A DNA stretch of 64,000 bases, taken from positions 186,001 through 250,000 of the forward strand of contig OY764266.1 of the NCBI GenBank assembly GCA_963668365.1, given 5' to 3'. The notes beneath the pieces were generated by a model. That model searched no databases. It saw only the letters and a program-made list of their open reading frames with translations, and was not told where the DNA came from. Position 1 is the stretch's first letter. The number at the start of each line of letters is the position of its first letter. Of the stretch, positions 51,123-60,271 are shown piece after piece. The position numbers and the translations under genes were made by a program. The DNA is from VXNE01 sp963668365. Lineage in GTDB: Bacteria; Pseudomonadota; Gammaproteobacteria; Pseudomonadales; Azotimanducaceae.

Positions 51123-51503
51123 TCACTCGGCGTCGGGGTCGAGGTATTCCCCAACCTCCGAAACCGGCGAGAAGGAGTAATCCCCGGCGTCGTCATCCGC
51201 ATCAATGAACGGGCCTGTATCGATCACATCCCCATCGTTCCATTGGTCATGGTCTGACTCCAGGGAAACAGGCGGCGGCCCAATCTCTTGTTCACCGGAC
51301 GTGTGTGGTGCTGAAACGACAGCAGGTTCGGGCGGGTTCGATTCCCCAAATCCAACCGATTGTCCCGGAGGCGGAACCTCTTCTGCCCCCTCGGGTATCG
51401 CGTCGTCCGGCGAGTACCACAGCAACAACGCCCCCACGCCCAGAACGAGGATGACCGTCACCGTGAAGGCGGATGTTGCATTTCCCGCCCCCAACCAGTT
51501 CAC
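51123..51503 (-). CDS. Small single-pass membrane protein, unknown
   Basis: 126 aa. One hydrophobic segment at about 10-29 (AFTVTVILVLGVGALLLWYS), then a Pro-rich and strongly acidic tail (DSDHDQWNDGDVID-type: SDHDQWNDGDVIDTGPFIDA, DDDAGDYSFSP). No family recognised. It follows the secreted protein gene by 4 nt, so the two are probably one unit. Confidence 0.55.
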   Translation of the reverse strand: MNWLGAGNATSAFTVTVILVLGVGALLLWYSPDDAIPEGAEEVPPPGQSVGFGESNPPEPAVVSAPHTSGEQEIGPPPVSLESDHDQWNDGDVIDTGPFIDADDDAGDYSFSPVSEVGEYLDPDAE

Positions 51504-51507
51504 CCAA

Positions 51508-51885
51508 TCAATCCGCAGGGGCGTTTACGTCTATGCGATACACGAAGCAGTAGCCATTGTGCTTCTTCGAGTCGTCTACCCGAACTTTCACGGTTCGACC
51601 CGTCACGAATGCCAACTGCGCCGAATCGTACATGCGCAGCGCATTCGACTTGCTCGCGTGTTCACCGGAGCAACTGAACGTCACCCAGGCCGTCGCCGGG
51701 CAATCAAGCCCCTCGTCGGCCGGCGACACGCTGAGCGCGACCATACATCCACCCCACCGGTCGTCCGCCACGGTCAGCGTTTTCCTGACCTCCGCCTCGA
51801 ACGTCGCTGTCGCCGCCAGCGCCGGTATCGTCAGCAATGCCGACATGGCCAAAGCCGCAAACCTGACCGATCTTCCAATGGTCAT
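51508..51885 (-). CDS. Small exported protein, unknown
   Basis: 125 aa from ATG 51885, with GGAGGAGGT as ribosome-binding site. Signal peptide (VRFAALAMSALLTIPALA), then a mature part with four cysteines in GGCMVALSV, LDCPATAWV, FSCSGEHAS and NGYCFVYRI, likely two disulfides. The end is VRVDDSKKHNGYCFVYRIDV. No family recognised; a small periplasmic beta protein seems likely. Confidence 0.6.
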   Translation of the reverse strand: MTIGRSVRFAALAMSALLTIPALAATATFEAEVRKTLTVADDRWGGCMVALSVSPADEGLDCPATAWVTFSCSGEHASKSNALRMYDSAQLAFVTGRTVKVRVDDSKKHNGYCFVYRIDVNAPAD

Positions 51886-52238
51886 GAGACCTCCTCCGTC
51901 TTCCATGACGCCTGAACGCCGTCGCGCTCGCCATGCAACCCCCCGGGGGACCAATCGGCCAATGGGGCCGAGAGATGTCGCTGCAGACAAGCATGTTCGA
52001 GGATACATCCGCCACCTAATTCGGTCCACTCTCTCTAGCGGAGGTCAAACGGAGGTTCCGCATCGAACCGCTTCTCAGTTTGAGCGGCTGAACGCGGTCG
52101 AGGTATGATCGCCTCCGCGTCGTCCCCGTCACGGACGAGTTCAACTGAAGCTGTTGGAATGGTGTCGGGCGGACAGCCCCAACTCTCTCAACAACGACGC
52201 CAGGTCAGCATGACCGCGTAAAGTTCAGAGGCAAGCAA

Positions 52239-53012
52239 GTGTTCCTGATTGAGAACCGTTACTGGCGTTACGCGATCTACCGGGCGTATTTCAACCTCAT
52301 CGGTGAGGCCTCCAAGTACTACCTGGGTTGGCTGTGGTGGTTTCTCGAACCCGTGGCCATGACGGGGGTCTTCTATCTCGTCTTCACCTACATCCGACCG
52401 TCAAACATGGAGAACTTCACTTATTTCATTCTGGTCGGAGTCACCATGTGGCTGTGGTTTTCGAACGGTGTGGGGAATTCGACGGCCAGCCTTTTTGGCG
52501 GGCGAAGCATAATTTCGTACGTCCGTCTGCCCAAGTTGACGTTTCCGCTCGTCAGCGTCGCATCAGCGACGCTGAAGCAGGGCTTCGTCTTTGTGATTGT
52601 CCTGTTGGTAATGGGCGTCACGATCGGGCCGTCGACCGCATGGCTGTACCTGCCCCTGCTCGCATTCGCTCAGTTTCTGCTCATCCTGGCCGTCGCCTCG
52701 TGCGTGGCGATCGTGTGCTGCTATTTGCGGGACCTTAGGTTCGTCGTTGGCTCAGGGCTGACGCTGATGATGTTCTGCTCGGGACTCTTTTTCCCCATCG
52801 ACAGCATGCCTGTCGAATGGCAACCGTACTTCAGGCTTAATCCAATGGCAGTGATGCTGGAACAGTACCGACTCGTCCTGCTTTATCAAACCGACGCGGA
52901 CCTTGCCTGGTGCATCAAGGTGATCGTCGGCAGTACTCTTGCGCTGTACCTGATCAGGTGGACCCTCGAACGCATGGATCTGACTCTCACTCGCCGGGTG
53001 ATCAGCTCATGA
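52239..53012 (+). CDS. ABC-2 polysaccharide/O-antigen export permease (Wzm/KpsM-like)
   Basis: 257 aa from GTG 52239. Six hydrophobic segments; LGWLWWFLEPVAMTGVFYLV and LFGGRSIISYVRLPKLTFPL are typical of the KpsM/Wzm group, which exports undecaprenyl- or phospholipid-linked polysaccharide with a Wzt/KpsT ATPase. No ATPase gene follows; the next gene is convergent. The partner may be elsewhere, or the region may be rearranged. Confidence 0.82.
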   Translation: MFLIENRYWRYAIYRAYFNLIGEASKYYLGWLWWFLEPVAMTGVFYLVFTYIRPSNMENFTYFILVGVTMWLWFSNGVGNSTASLFGGRSIISYVRLPKLTFPLVSVASATLKQGFVFVIVLLVMGVTIGPSTAWLYLPLLAFAQFLLILAVASCVAIVCCYLRDLRFVVGSGLTLMMFCSGLFFPIDSMPVEWQPYFRLNPMAVMLEQYRLVLLYQTDADLAWCIKVIVGSTLALYLIRWTLERMDLTLTRRVISS

Positions 53013-53066
53013 CGCCGACCAGAGAACGCTGACCCGTCAACACGAACGCGCAGCGTCCCGAAACGT

Positions 53067-54689
53067 TCACAAGCGCTGGAGGAAGACACGACCGACGAAT
53101 GGATCCTCCTCCAGGTACTTCGCCATGCCTTGCCCCTCGACCCGGTAGAGACACTCGAATGATCCGCCCCGGGTGACTTTCTCGACAAACCTGTCGATGT
53201 TGATGAACCGGCGGTAGTGTGATCCAAAGCGCTTATCGCCCCCAGCGTCTTTTTCCGTTCGGAACTCAAAGTAACACCTGGCTCCAGCACGCAGGGACTG
53301 CTTGAGCGCGCCCAGCACGAGGTTTTCTTCTTCTTCGGATATCGCGTGAAAAAAGAATCGCGCATAGATCGCGACCCGAGCACGTCTTGCATCCCCTTCC
53401 CGAATAGCGGTGTCCTCCATTCGATTCAGGACATCGACAAGGGCGCTGGGTGCGGCAATGTCCATGTGTTTGAACTCGATATCATCGAACTTCTTTTCCT
53501 GCACCCGCTTTCGATTGTTGTCGATAGCCTCGCCGGAAAAATCGAGGCCGACCACGCGGTGGCCCAATCTGGTAAAGAACATGGAATCCCGACCATTGCC
53601 ACAACCGAGATCGACGACAAACCCCGGCTCCGTCAACTCGATCGCCACCGAAGCCGCAAAAGGCGAGGGCAACGTCGTGTGCGCATAAGCGTAGAAACGC
53701 GACCAGTAGTCCTTGACCTGGCTGTGTATCGACGCATCCCCGACGGGGATGGCGTTGAGCTCGTTCATCTTGGCGCGAACCTCCGCAGTCACCCGCCATT
53801 GAAAGCTCGGGTCTGGAATGCGCCACCCGGGGCCGTAGATCAACTCCAGCAACGCCTCGGAATCGTTGGGAACCAACACTTCGTGGCCCTTGAACTCGCG
53901 TTTTGCGAGCGGATAGATGTGGTCGCGCGAAAAAACGCCTCCGGCGTTGTACATGTACAGGTGATCGCCTTCCGTCCACGCCATGAAAACGTCAAGGGTC
54001 GTTCCCTGAAGAGCCCAATGGAATTGGGCGCTACTATCAGCCTGGACCTTCTGCCCGACGTCGGACAGCGTCTTTACGACACGACGAAACTCACGGACCG
54101 CGGCGTCCAACCCCTGTTCGTCCGCCAGGAAACACACATCAACATCATCGTCATGCGGAATGAAGTCGTTGTCGCGGATGCACCCGAGCAGCGTTCCGTA
54201 ACAGATAAACAGGCTCTTCGAGAACTGGGCTTCAAATACCTCGTTGCTTTCCTTCAAGTCCCGAAATACGCGATCGTCCAGATTCCTTTCCTTGAGGGGC
54301 CAGATTATCTGGCCGTATTTCGGGTTGATTATGTGTCCGCCTTGCAACATGTCGGCGAGCTTGTCGATGTCCTGACCGTCCGGATTATCGATGCGGGAAT
54401 CCCGGTCCTTCAGCATCGGTAGCGCGCGACCGCTCGCGGTAACGACTTCAACCCGGCCTCGATGCGGCAGCAGCCTGAATAGTTCGGGAGATATGGGGAA
54501 TCGGAATCCGGCCAACGGTCGGTTCAGCGACTTTCCGATATCGCGCCTTGGGATGTCGGCCCGGACGGTGCCGAGGGAAAGACCCTCAACCCGCACTTCG
54601 ACTTCGATCAGCCCTTCAACTTCATCGTCAACGCACCAGCCCGCAATGTACCAGCGCGTAATTCTCTCGATGAAGCCTCTAATCGCCAT
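53067..54689 (-). CDS. LicD-family phosphotransferase fused to SAM methyltransferase
   Basis: 540 aa. An N-terminal region of about 110 aa (GFIERITRWYIAGWCVDD ... RGRVEVVTASGRAL) resembles a binding module seen with glycan enzymes. A LicD domain follows with ICYGTLLGCIRDNDFIPHDD then DVDVCF, the nucleotidyltransferase-fold metal site. From about residue 340 there is a class I methyltransferase with motif I VVDLGCGNGRDSMFF. LicD proteins add phosphocholine or similar groups to surface glycans, so this enzyme may add a phospho-linked group and methylate it. Convergent with the export permease. Confidence 0.78.
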   Translation of the reverse strand: MAIRGFIERITRWYIAGWCVDDEVEGLIEVEVRVEGLSLGTVRADIPRRDIGKSLNRPLAGFRFPISPELFRLLPHRGRVEVVTASGRALPMLKDRDSRIDNPDGQDIDKLADMLQGGHIINPKYGQIIWPLKERNLDDRVFRDLKESNEVFEAQFSKSLFICYGTLLGCIRDNDFIPHDDDVDVCFLADEQGLDAAVREFRRVVKTLSDVGQKVQADSSAQFHWALQGTTLDVFMAWTEGDHLYMYNAGGVFSRDHIYPLAKREFKGHEVLVPNDSEALLELIYGPGWRIPDPSFQWRVTAEVRAKMNELNAIPVGDASIHSQVKDYWSRFYAYAHTTLPSPFAASVAIELTEPGFVVDLGCGNGRDSMFFTRLGHRVVGLDFSGEAIDNNRKRVQEKKFDDIEFKHMDIAAPSALVDVLNRMEDTAIREGDARRARVAIYARFFFHAISEEEENLVLGALKQSLRAGARCYFEFRTEKDAGGDKRFGSHYRRFINIDRFVEKVTRGGSFECLYRVEGQGMAKYLEEDPFVGRVFLQRL

Positions 54690-54712
54690 TCCGGTAACGA
54701 ACTCCGTTCGAC

Positions 54713-55591
54713 TCAGTGAACATGACCCTTGGCGCGCAGGTAATCGTCAAGCGCAATTTGCCAGGGAGGCAAGGGACCAAGGGCCATCGACGTTTTCGTG
54801 TTGTCGAGCACACTATATCGAGGACGCGCGGCTCGCGTCGGATAGTCTTCGCTGCTGCATGGCGTCACGGTCGCGTCGATTCGAGCGCGGGCGATGATCT
54901 CCCGGGCAAAGTCGAACCAGCTGGCGGCCCCGTCATTCACCACGTGGTACAGGCCCGGGGCGCAATCCTCGACGAGGATACGCAGGACGACTTGGGCAAC
55001 GTCCGCCGTCGCTGTCGGTGACATGACCTGATCGTCGACGACGCGAAGCGCGCCCGTCTCTCGACCGAGGCGAATCATGGTCTCGACGAAATTCCCGCCC
55101 TTGCCGCTGGCGCCCGCAACGCCAAACAGGGAGGCAACGCGGACAATCACAAGATCATCGAGCGCAAGATTCGCCAGCGTCTCGCCGAGGGCTTTGGATG
55201 CGCCGTAGACGTTTACCGGCGCGACCGGATCGTTCTCCGTCAGCGGATCGGTGCGTCCGGCATCGCCTCCGAAGACGTAATCGGTGCTGACATGGACGAA
55301 GCGCGCCCGGCGTCGCTCGCAAACTCTCGCCAACCTCTGTACGGCGTGGGCATTGACCGCAACAGCGACAGCAGCATTGTCTTCGACCTCATCGGTCCTG
55401 TGATAGCCGGTACAGTTGATCAGGGCATCGAAGTCAAAGTCCTCGAACTGCCGTTCGACTCCATCCGGCGATGCGACATCCAGCACGTCCCGACCCAGGC
55501 TCAGCAGATCGAAAGGTTCGCCAGACCGCTCGTGGCAACGCCGAATGTCGAACCCAAGCTGGCCGTTCGGCCCCAACAGCACAACTTTCAT
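54713..55591 (-). CDS. dTDP-4-dehydrorhamnose reductase-like (RmlD family)
   Basis: 292 aa extended SDR. GPNGQLGFDIRR at the N-terminus, VHVSTDYVFGGDA, the catalytic YGASK, and LDNTKTSMALGPLPPWQIAL near the end match RmlD/RfbD. It reduces dTDP-4-keto-L-rhamnose in dTDP-rhamnose synthesis. rmlA, rmlB and rmlC are not in the window. Its neighbours, a LicD fusion and an RgpF-domain protein, fit a rhamnose-containing surface glycan. Confidence 0.87.
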   Translation of the reverse strand: MKVVLLGPNGQLGFDIRRCHERSGEPFDLLSLGRDVLDVASPDGVERQFEDFDFDALINCTGYHRTDEVEDNAAVAVAVNAHAVQRLARVCERRRARFVHVSTDYVFGGDAGRTDPLTENDPVAPVNVYGASKALGETLANLALDDLVIVRVASLFGVAGASGKGGNFVETMIRLGRETGALRVVDDQVMSPTATADVAQVVLRILVEDCAPGLYHVVNDGAASWFDFAREIIARARIDATVTPCSSEDYPTRAARPRYSVLDNTKTSMALGPLPPWQIALDDYLRAKGHVH

Positions 55592-55688
55592 GTCCGGGCG
55601 ACACGACCACGCAGATCGCCAGGTTTCCCTGGGGCGATCGGCTTCACATCCGAAACCTCAGGCTGCCGGGTTCGCATCTTCTTACTGA

Positions 55689-58600
55689 CTACCGCCATTC
55701 GAAACGATAGTTCATGTCCCGAACCACGTTGCCGATGACACGTTCGATCGCGTGTGCCCACTGGGCATCGAGGTGGAATTGCAACGGCGTGTCATCCCCC
55801 TTTTCGAAAGGCAGATCCTTGCAGGTCTCAAATATCCGTTGCAGCACTTCCCGGCGCAGGTACATCATCGTACCCGATACGAATTCCACGTCTCTCGACT
55901 CGGGCTTCACGTCGAGCATATCCATGAGTTCCGTGAACTTCCCCGTGTTGTCTCTCAACGCCGTATCGCGGCACAGGCGGGCGCCGATCAGACCGATGGT
56001 TTCGTCGGTCAACATCAATTTCAGGTTTTCGGCCGCAAGCGCGCGAGTCCCCAGGAGAGGAGTCAACAGCCTCCGGCGCCAGAGTATTGCATCTCCGGAG
56101 GACAGGTGCGGGCTCTTCTTGGAATGGACCAGGCAAAAGAACCGATAGTCTTCCGCGGAGATGTTCCGCAACAACTGAAAGTGTCCGCCAATGTCGCGGC
56201 CAACATTCTGGCTGACGACAACATTCGCCGCGGGAAAAGCCTCTCGAACACTCTGTTCAAGTTCCGGCGTGCAGGTCGTCTCGACCAGGTTGACGTACAG
56301 GTCGCAGGCATGCTCCGGCAAGTTCGCCAGGTACCCCGCCAGTTCATCCCACAGATCCGGATAGAAAACGTGCGCCAGAACGCACAGTGGCGGCGTTTCC
56401 GGCAGCAGTTTGCAAGGAATGCCGGGCGAGGTCGAATCCGGTGCCGTTACTGCCTCATCCACACGCCGCGTATGCAGCCTGGGTTCCCACCGTCCCGTGC
56501 ACATATAGTGACGCAATGCGGCCAAGGGCGACCGCCCAGCGTAGTCAAGCAGGTCCGGATAGAGGTCAATATACTCGGATGCCTTGAAATCCAACGGTAT
56601 CTCCCGAGGGTCATCGCAGAGCTCCAGCACGAAATCTCCGCGCGAACCGGCGCGGGATTCGTCGCGGCCGTAACTGCGGTAGTGATCGAGAAGCGCCTCG
56701 TCGGTGGATGGAGATAGATCCGGGTTGAGGTCGCGGTAAAACCCCGCATCGAACGCGAACACATCATCCTGGCGCAGGTCGATTCGATGCAGCGCCTCGA
56801 TGGCAGGATCGATTTCCTCCTGTTCGAGAGCGAACGGAAGCCGGCCTTCGACCGCACCGTGCGCCAGGTAGTGCCGTAGCGGATCCTCCCCGCTACTCCG
56901 TACGTCTTCGTTCGCGGCAAGGTAGTACTCCGGATCGAACAGGATTGGCGTATCGCCCTGGTTGCTTCCGGCGACAAAGTTGCGATCCGCCAGTTGCAGC
57001 CTTCCCGACGCAATGTAGCGCCGGGTAGACCGCATCCTTCTACCCGCATGGCGATCCACGAATCGCCTCGGCAACAGGCGGAGCAACGGGCCCTTGACCT
57101 GCTGCCTGAGTGCGCCGAGCGGAATCAGCCTCCAAACGAAGCCAAGGGAGCGGAAGATGGCTGCCGACAGGTGTCGTTTCGTGCCCCGAAGAAATCTCGA
57201 CAGGGCAGTCTTGAGTACGCGTAGGGGTCGGGTAACTCGCCACGAAGTTGATCCGTATATCGCTTCGATCTGGCTATCCCGTTCGACGACGGCCCGATCA
57301 AGCGATTTGATCTGTGCTTCCCGCTCGGTGAGTTGCGCATCCCGTTCGCTCAACGACCGGGTCACCGACGCGAGTCGGCTGTCACGATCCGCCACTCGCT
57401 GGTCACGCTTCCGCACAGCTTCGTCAAGGTCTGCGATCTGGCCGTCGCGTTCGGTCAACAGCAGGCTCACGGAGGCGAGTCGGCTGTCACGATCCGCCAC
57501 TCGCTGGTCACGCTTCCGCACAGCTTCGTCAAGGTCTGCGATCTGGCCGTCGCGTTCGGTCAACAGCAGGCTCACGGAGGCGAGTCGGCTGTCACGATCC
57601 GCCACTCGCTGGTCACGCTTCCGCACAGCTTCGTCAAGGTCTGCGATCTGGCCGTCGCGTTCGGTCAACAGCAGGCTCACGGAGGCGAGTCGGCTGTCAC
57701 GATCCGCCACTCGCTGGTCACGCTTCCGCACAGCTTCGTCAAGGTCTGCGATCTGGCCGTCCCGGCTGACCACGGCCTGTTCCAGCAATCTCGAGTTCCG
57801 CTCAAGCGCTTCGACCTGCGCTTCGTATTGCCGATTTCTCCGCGCCGCCTGCCTGCCGATGGCGACGGGACGGCTGAAGTTCGGGGCGGAGTCGTTGAAT
57901 GCCGACCTGATCGAGTCCAGCGTGTCGGCATCGGCCGATCGCATGTCCGCCCGGGACCCGCGATCGAGAATCCCGAAAACTGTCTTGACCCATCGCGAGA
58001 TCAACGGATCGTCATGAATGCGGTCGTCGTCGCGCATGTGATGACGAATCGAGGACGAAATCAGAGATTCCATCTCCAAATCGTCAAGGGTCGAGCGCGC
58101 GGGCCAGTTCACTTCGAGTTCCGAACCGAGTCTGATGGCGAGACTCTTCCGATCTTCGAGCACATCCTCGTACCGAATGAAGGCCCGCCGCATTCCACGC
58201 GAACCCGCCTCGGCGTCAAGGACATGCCGCAACCAGATGAGCACGCCGATCGAAGGATCGAACTCGTCGCGCACCCGCAGTGACGCTGCCACCTCGAGCG
58301 GATTGCGAATGGGCAGCGCGACTACCGGCGCCGCATCGACTCGGTCAAGCGCAACCTTCCAGAATTCCAGGAGCCGACAGATTCGAGGATCCTTGAGGAC
58401 GAACAGCCGGCTGTCTCCGAATTCGTTCGTAAGGACGGCCTGTGCCCTTTCGAGAAAATCTCCCGCGACCGCCGAGTCGTACCACTGGAGATCGAACGCC
58501 TCCCAGTCGTCCCAGCAGGAGCCGGCAGCATCAAGAATCGCGTCGTTTAGATCCGCGACCTCGGTGGACTCCCAGTACCCCATGGCATTGTGTGAGTCCG

Positions 58601-58742
58601 CCCCCATCAACGTCCTCGGCAGATCGCAACCCAGGCTGGCAAGAAGCCTTGTCACAGCGGATGTGCCGCTGCGGTGCATACCGGCAACCAGTACGCCTAC
58701 TCTGCTGACGTTTCCTGCGGGCGGAGACACAATGCGGCTCAA
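55689..58742 (-). CDS. Sulfotransferase, coiled coil and RgpF-type glycan domain in one protein
   Basis: 1017 aa. Residues about 15-290 are a sulfotransferase with the PAPS loop VAGMHRSGTSAVTRL and LFVLKDPRICRL. A coiled coil of about 305-490 contains perfect 35-aa repeats (DGQIADLDEAVRKRDQRVAD). From about 790 the C-terminal part is an RgpF/rhamnan-synthesis F domain (PPLCVLAHVFYPDLWDELAG, VSQNVGRDIGGHFQL, EFVSGTMMYLRREVL). Between lie YYLAANEDVRSSGEDPLRHY-type repeats. It probably sulfates and assembles a rhamnose-rich polysaccharide. It is upstream of the RmlD-like gene on the same strand. Confidence 0.8.
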   Translation of the reverse strand: MSRIVSPPAGNVSRVGVLVAGMHRSGTSAVTRLLASLGCDLPRTLMGADSHNAMGYWESTEVADLNDAILDAAGSCWDDWEAFDLQWYDSAVAGDFLERAQAVLTNEFGDSRLFVLKDPRICRLLEFWKVALDRVDAAPVVALPIRNPLEVAASLRVRDEFDPSIGVLIWLRHVLDAEAGSRGMRRAFIRYEDVLEDRKSLAIRLGSELEVNWPARSTLDDLEMESLISSSIRHHMRDDDRIHDDPLISRWVKTVFGILDRGSRADMRSADADTLDSIRSAFNDSAPNFSRPVAIGRQAARRNRQYEAQVEALERNSRLLEQAVVSRDGQIADLDEAVRKRDQRVADRDSRLASVSLLLTERDGQIADLDEAVRKRDQRVADRDSRLASVSLLLTERDGQIADLDEAVRKRDQRVADRDSRLASVSLLLTERDGQIADLDEAVRKRDQRVADRDSRLASVTRSLSERDAQLTEREAQIKSLDRAVVERDSQIEAIYGSTSWRVTRPLRVLKTALSRFLRGTKRHLSAAIFRSLGFVWRLIPLGALRQQVKGPLLRLLPRRFVDRHAGRRMRSTRRYIASGRLQLADRNFVAGSNQGDTPILFDPEYYLAANEDVRSSGEDPLRHYLAHGAVEGRLPFALEQEEIDPAIEALHRIDLRQDDVFAFDAGFYRDLNPDLSPSTDEALLDHYRSYGRDESRAGSRGDFVLELCDDPREIPLDFKASEYIDLYPDLLDYAGRSPLAALRHYMCTGRWEPRLHTRRVDEAVTAPDSTSPGIPCKLLPETPPLCVLAHVFYPDLWDELAGYLANLPEHACDLYVNLVETTCTPELEQSVREAFPAANVVVSQNVGRDIGGHFQLLRNISAEDYRFFCLVHSKKSPHLSSGDAILWRRRLLTPLLGTRALAAENLKLMLTDETIGLIGARLCRDTALRDNTGKFTELMDMLDVKPESRDVEFVSGTMMYLRREVLQRIFETCKDLPFEKGDDTPLQFHLDAQWAHAIERVIGNVVRDMNYRFEWR
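57371..57765 (-). repeat. Four tandem 105-bp repeats in the coiled coil
   Basis: Copies begin at 57371, 57476, 57581 and 57686 (plus-strand marker CGAGTCGGCTGTCACGATCC), period exactly 105 bp, the last one partial before it diverges. They encode a 35-residue unit, so the coiled coil grows by whole repeats. Near-perfect identity points to recent slippage or a copy-number-variable length ruler. Confidence 0.92.
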
Positions 58743-58774
58743 TCAGCAGACCGTTGGCTACTCGACTGGCCCCG

Positions 58775-59092
58775 TCAGACCGTTACGGCGGTGCCGGAGG
58801 CGGTCACCATGAGCATGCTGCCGCCTTTCCCGACGACCTCATAGTCGAGATCGATGCCCACGACGGCGTTCGCGCCCTGCGAGCGAGCGCTCTCGGACAT
58901 CTCGTCCAGGGCGATTTCGCGCGCTCGCTGCAGCTCTTTCTCGTAGGCACCGGAACGTCCGCCCACGATGTCGCGGACTCCCGCGAAAAAATCCCTGAAG
59001 ATGTTCGCGCCGACAATGGCCTCGCCCGTGACTATGCCCTTGTAGTCACGAATAGTCTTGCCCTGGATCGTGTTCGTTGTGGTCAGAATCAT
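58775..59092 (-). CDS. YbjQ-family protein (UPF0145)
   Basis: 105 aa. MILTTTNTIQGKTIRDYKGI, VTGEAIVGANIFRDFFA, then the conserved ALDEMSESARSQGANAVVGI, DLDYEVVG. The family forms pentameric dodecin-like rings and is of unclear function, sometimes called heavy-metal-binding. It lies 12 nt after the rnfE stop, so it is likely co-transcribed. Confidence 0.88.
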   Translation of the reverse strand: MILTTTNTIQGKTIRDYKGIVTGEAIVGANIFRDFFAGVRDIVGGRSGAYEKELQRAREIALDEMSESARSQGANAVVGIDLDYEVVGKGGSMLMVTASGTAVTV

Positions 59093-59104
59093 TTGTTGCG
59101 CGCC

Positions 59105-59704
59105 TTAAGGGTCTGGAGTGCCCGCGTAAGGATGAACTTGATCCGTTCGGCGATGCAACCTCCTCCTGTGGCTCGCGAGGTTTCCGCCCGCGCGTCCCGC
59201 GGCAAGCAGCAGTCCCGCGATGATGAACGCCCCGGGGGCCAGCGAGGCAAGCGGAACCGCCAGCGCGGCGAATTCCCGCGCTGCGCCCAGAACGATCAGG
59301 GCGACGGCAAAGCCGCACGCCGTACCGAGCGCATCCACCAGCGCGCGTCCGATCGGCTGCTTCGACGCGAACTGCTCCAGTCGGCCAAGGATCATGCAAT
59401 TGGTGACGATGATCTGCACGAACAGCGCGACGCGCTCGTAGAGATCGAACGCGTAGGCCTGTATCAGCATCGTCACCGCCGATGTGAAGGTCGCGATGAC
59501 CAGCACGAAAAACGGCAGCCGGACCTCGGCGGGAACGAACGCGCGAATCATGGACACCGTCACCGCCGAACCGACCACCACGAGGGCGCTGGCCGCGGCC
59601 AGTCCCAAAGCGTTCTCGAGTGTTGTCGTCACCGCCAGTAGCGGACACAGTCCGAGAAGCCGGACCCACGCCGGATTGTGGCGCCACGCCGCATCTCTGA
59701 ACAC
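59105..59704 (-). CDS. rnfE: Rnf electron transport complex subunit RnfE
   Basis: About 199 aa from GTG 59704 (VFRDAAWRHNPAWVRLLGLC), which matches the normal RnfE N-terminus; the frame is open further upstream but without similarity. Multi-spanning: LLGLCPLLAVTTTLENALGL, TNCMILGRLEQFA and a C-terminal helix ending ASLAPGAFIIAGLLLAAGR. RnfE/RnfA are homologous membrane subunits of the Na+-pumping ferredoxin:NAD oxidoreductase. It is separated from rnfG by about 890 bp that hold a hicBA remnant. Confidence 0.85.
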   Translation of the reverse strand: MFRDAAWRHNPAWVRLLGLCPLLAVTTTLENALGLAAASALVVVGSAVTVSMIRAFVPAEVRLPFFVLVIATFTSAVTMLIQAYAFDLYERVALFVQIIVTNCMILGRLEQFASKQPIGRALVDALGTACGFAVALIVLGAAREFAALAVPLASLAPGAFIIAGLLLAAGRAGGNLASHRRRLHRRTDQVHPYAGTPDP

Positions 59705-60016
59705 TGCTATGGAAATAGCCTTTGAAGTTGAATGGATTGGGCGCTTCCGCAACGGCTTGCGCCTGAAGTAGTCCGCGAATCTCGTTGTTAATGCAATAGA
59801 TACCTCACTTCTCGGACGCGCAAGCGGGTGCCATGCGGTGTCATTGCCTGCCATCGGATGCCGCGATTCGTCGTGGGACGCACCGAGTGGAAATCGAAAC
59901 AACCGTGCGCTACGTTTGTCGGGCGGGGATTCGATTCGCGCGGGGCGGCTGGTCGCCCTTTGAACGTGCGGATGATATCGGGCGGAGACCCCGCGCAAGC
60001 GTACTCGGCCATGGTA
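59705..60016. other. Gap between rnfE and hicB without a recognised gene
   Basis: Reading frames here are short and Arg/Pro-rich. I see no tRNA, terminator or repeat that marks an insertion border. This stretch, with the hicBA remnant, replaces the usual contact between rnfG and rnfE. Confidence 0.4.
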
Positions 60017-60268
60017 ATGACGGATGGACACTCAGATCAAGGTGATCGTGGAAAAGTGATCGTGGAAAAGCACCCCGACGGCTACGTCGCCTATCCGCTG
60101 GGCGTGAAGGGCGTGGTGGTCGGCCAGGGCGACAGCTATCAGGCGGCACTCGACGACGTGCGCTCGGCCATCGCGTTCCATGTCGAGACGTTCGGCGTGG
60201 AGGCGCTCGTGGACGACGACTCGCCGGTCGTCGAGGCGTTCGTCGCCGAGGCGAGTATGGCCAGCTAG
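60017..60268 (+). CDS. hicB: HicB-family antitoxin, 5' end altered by a 14-bp duplication
   Basis: KVIVEKHPDGYVAYPLGVKG, VVVGQGDSYQAALDDVRSAI and AFHVETFGVEAL is a standard HicB. The normal start ATG 60024 (MDTQIKVIVEK) now stops at 60057-60059, because GTGATCGTGGAAAA is duplicated head to tail (60042-60055, 60056-60069). The gene can be read from ATG 60017 (MTDGHSDQGDRGKVIVEKHP), 83 aa, or from the GTG at 60056. The protein probably survives. Confidence 0.7.
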   Translation: MTDGHSDQGDRGKVIVEKHPDGYVAYPLGVKGVVVGQGDSYQAALDDVRSAIAFHVETFGVEALVDDDSPVVEAFVAEASMAS

Positions 60269-60271
60269 GCT

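Noticed and set aside
57094..58283. Two plus-strand frames of over 300 aa opposite the coiled-coil gene
   Set aside because: Ser/Arg-rich or His-rich repeats with a 35-residue period mirror the tandem repeats of the real gene on the minus strand.
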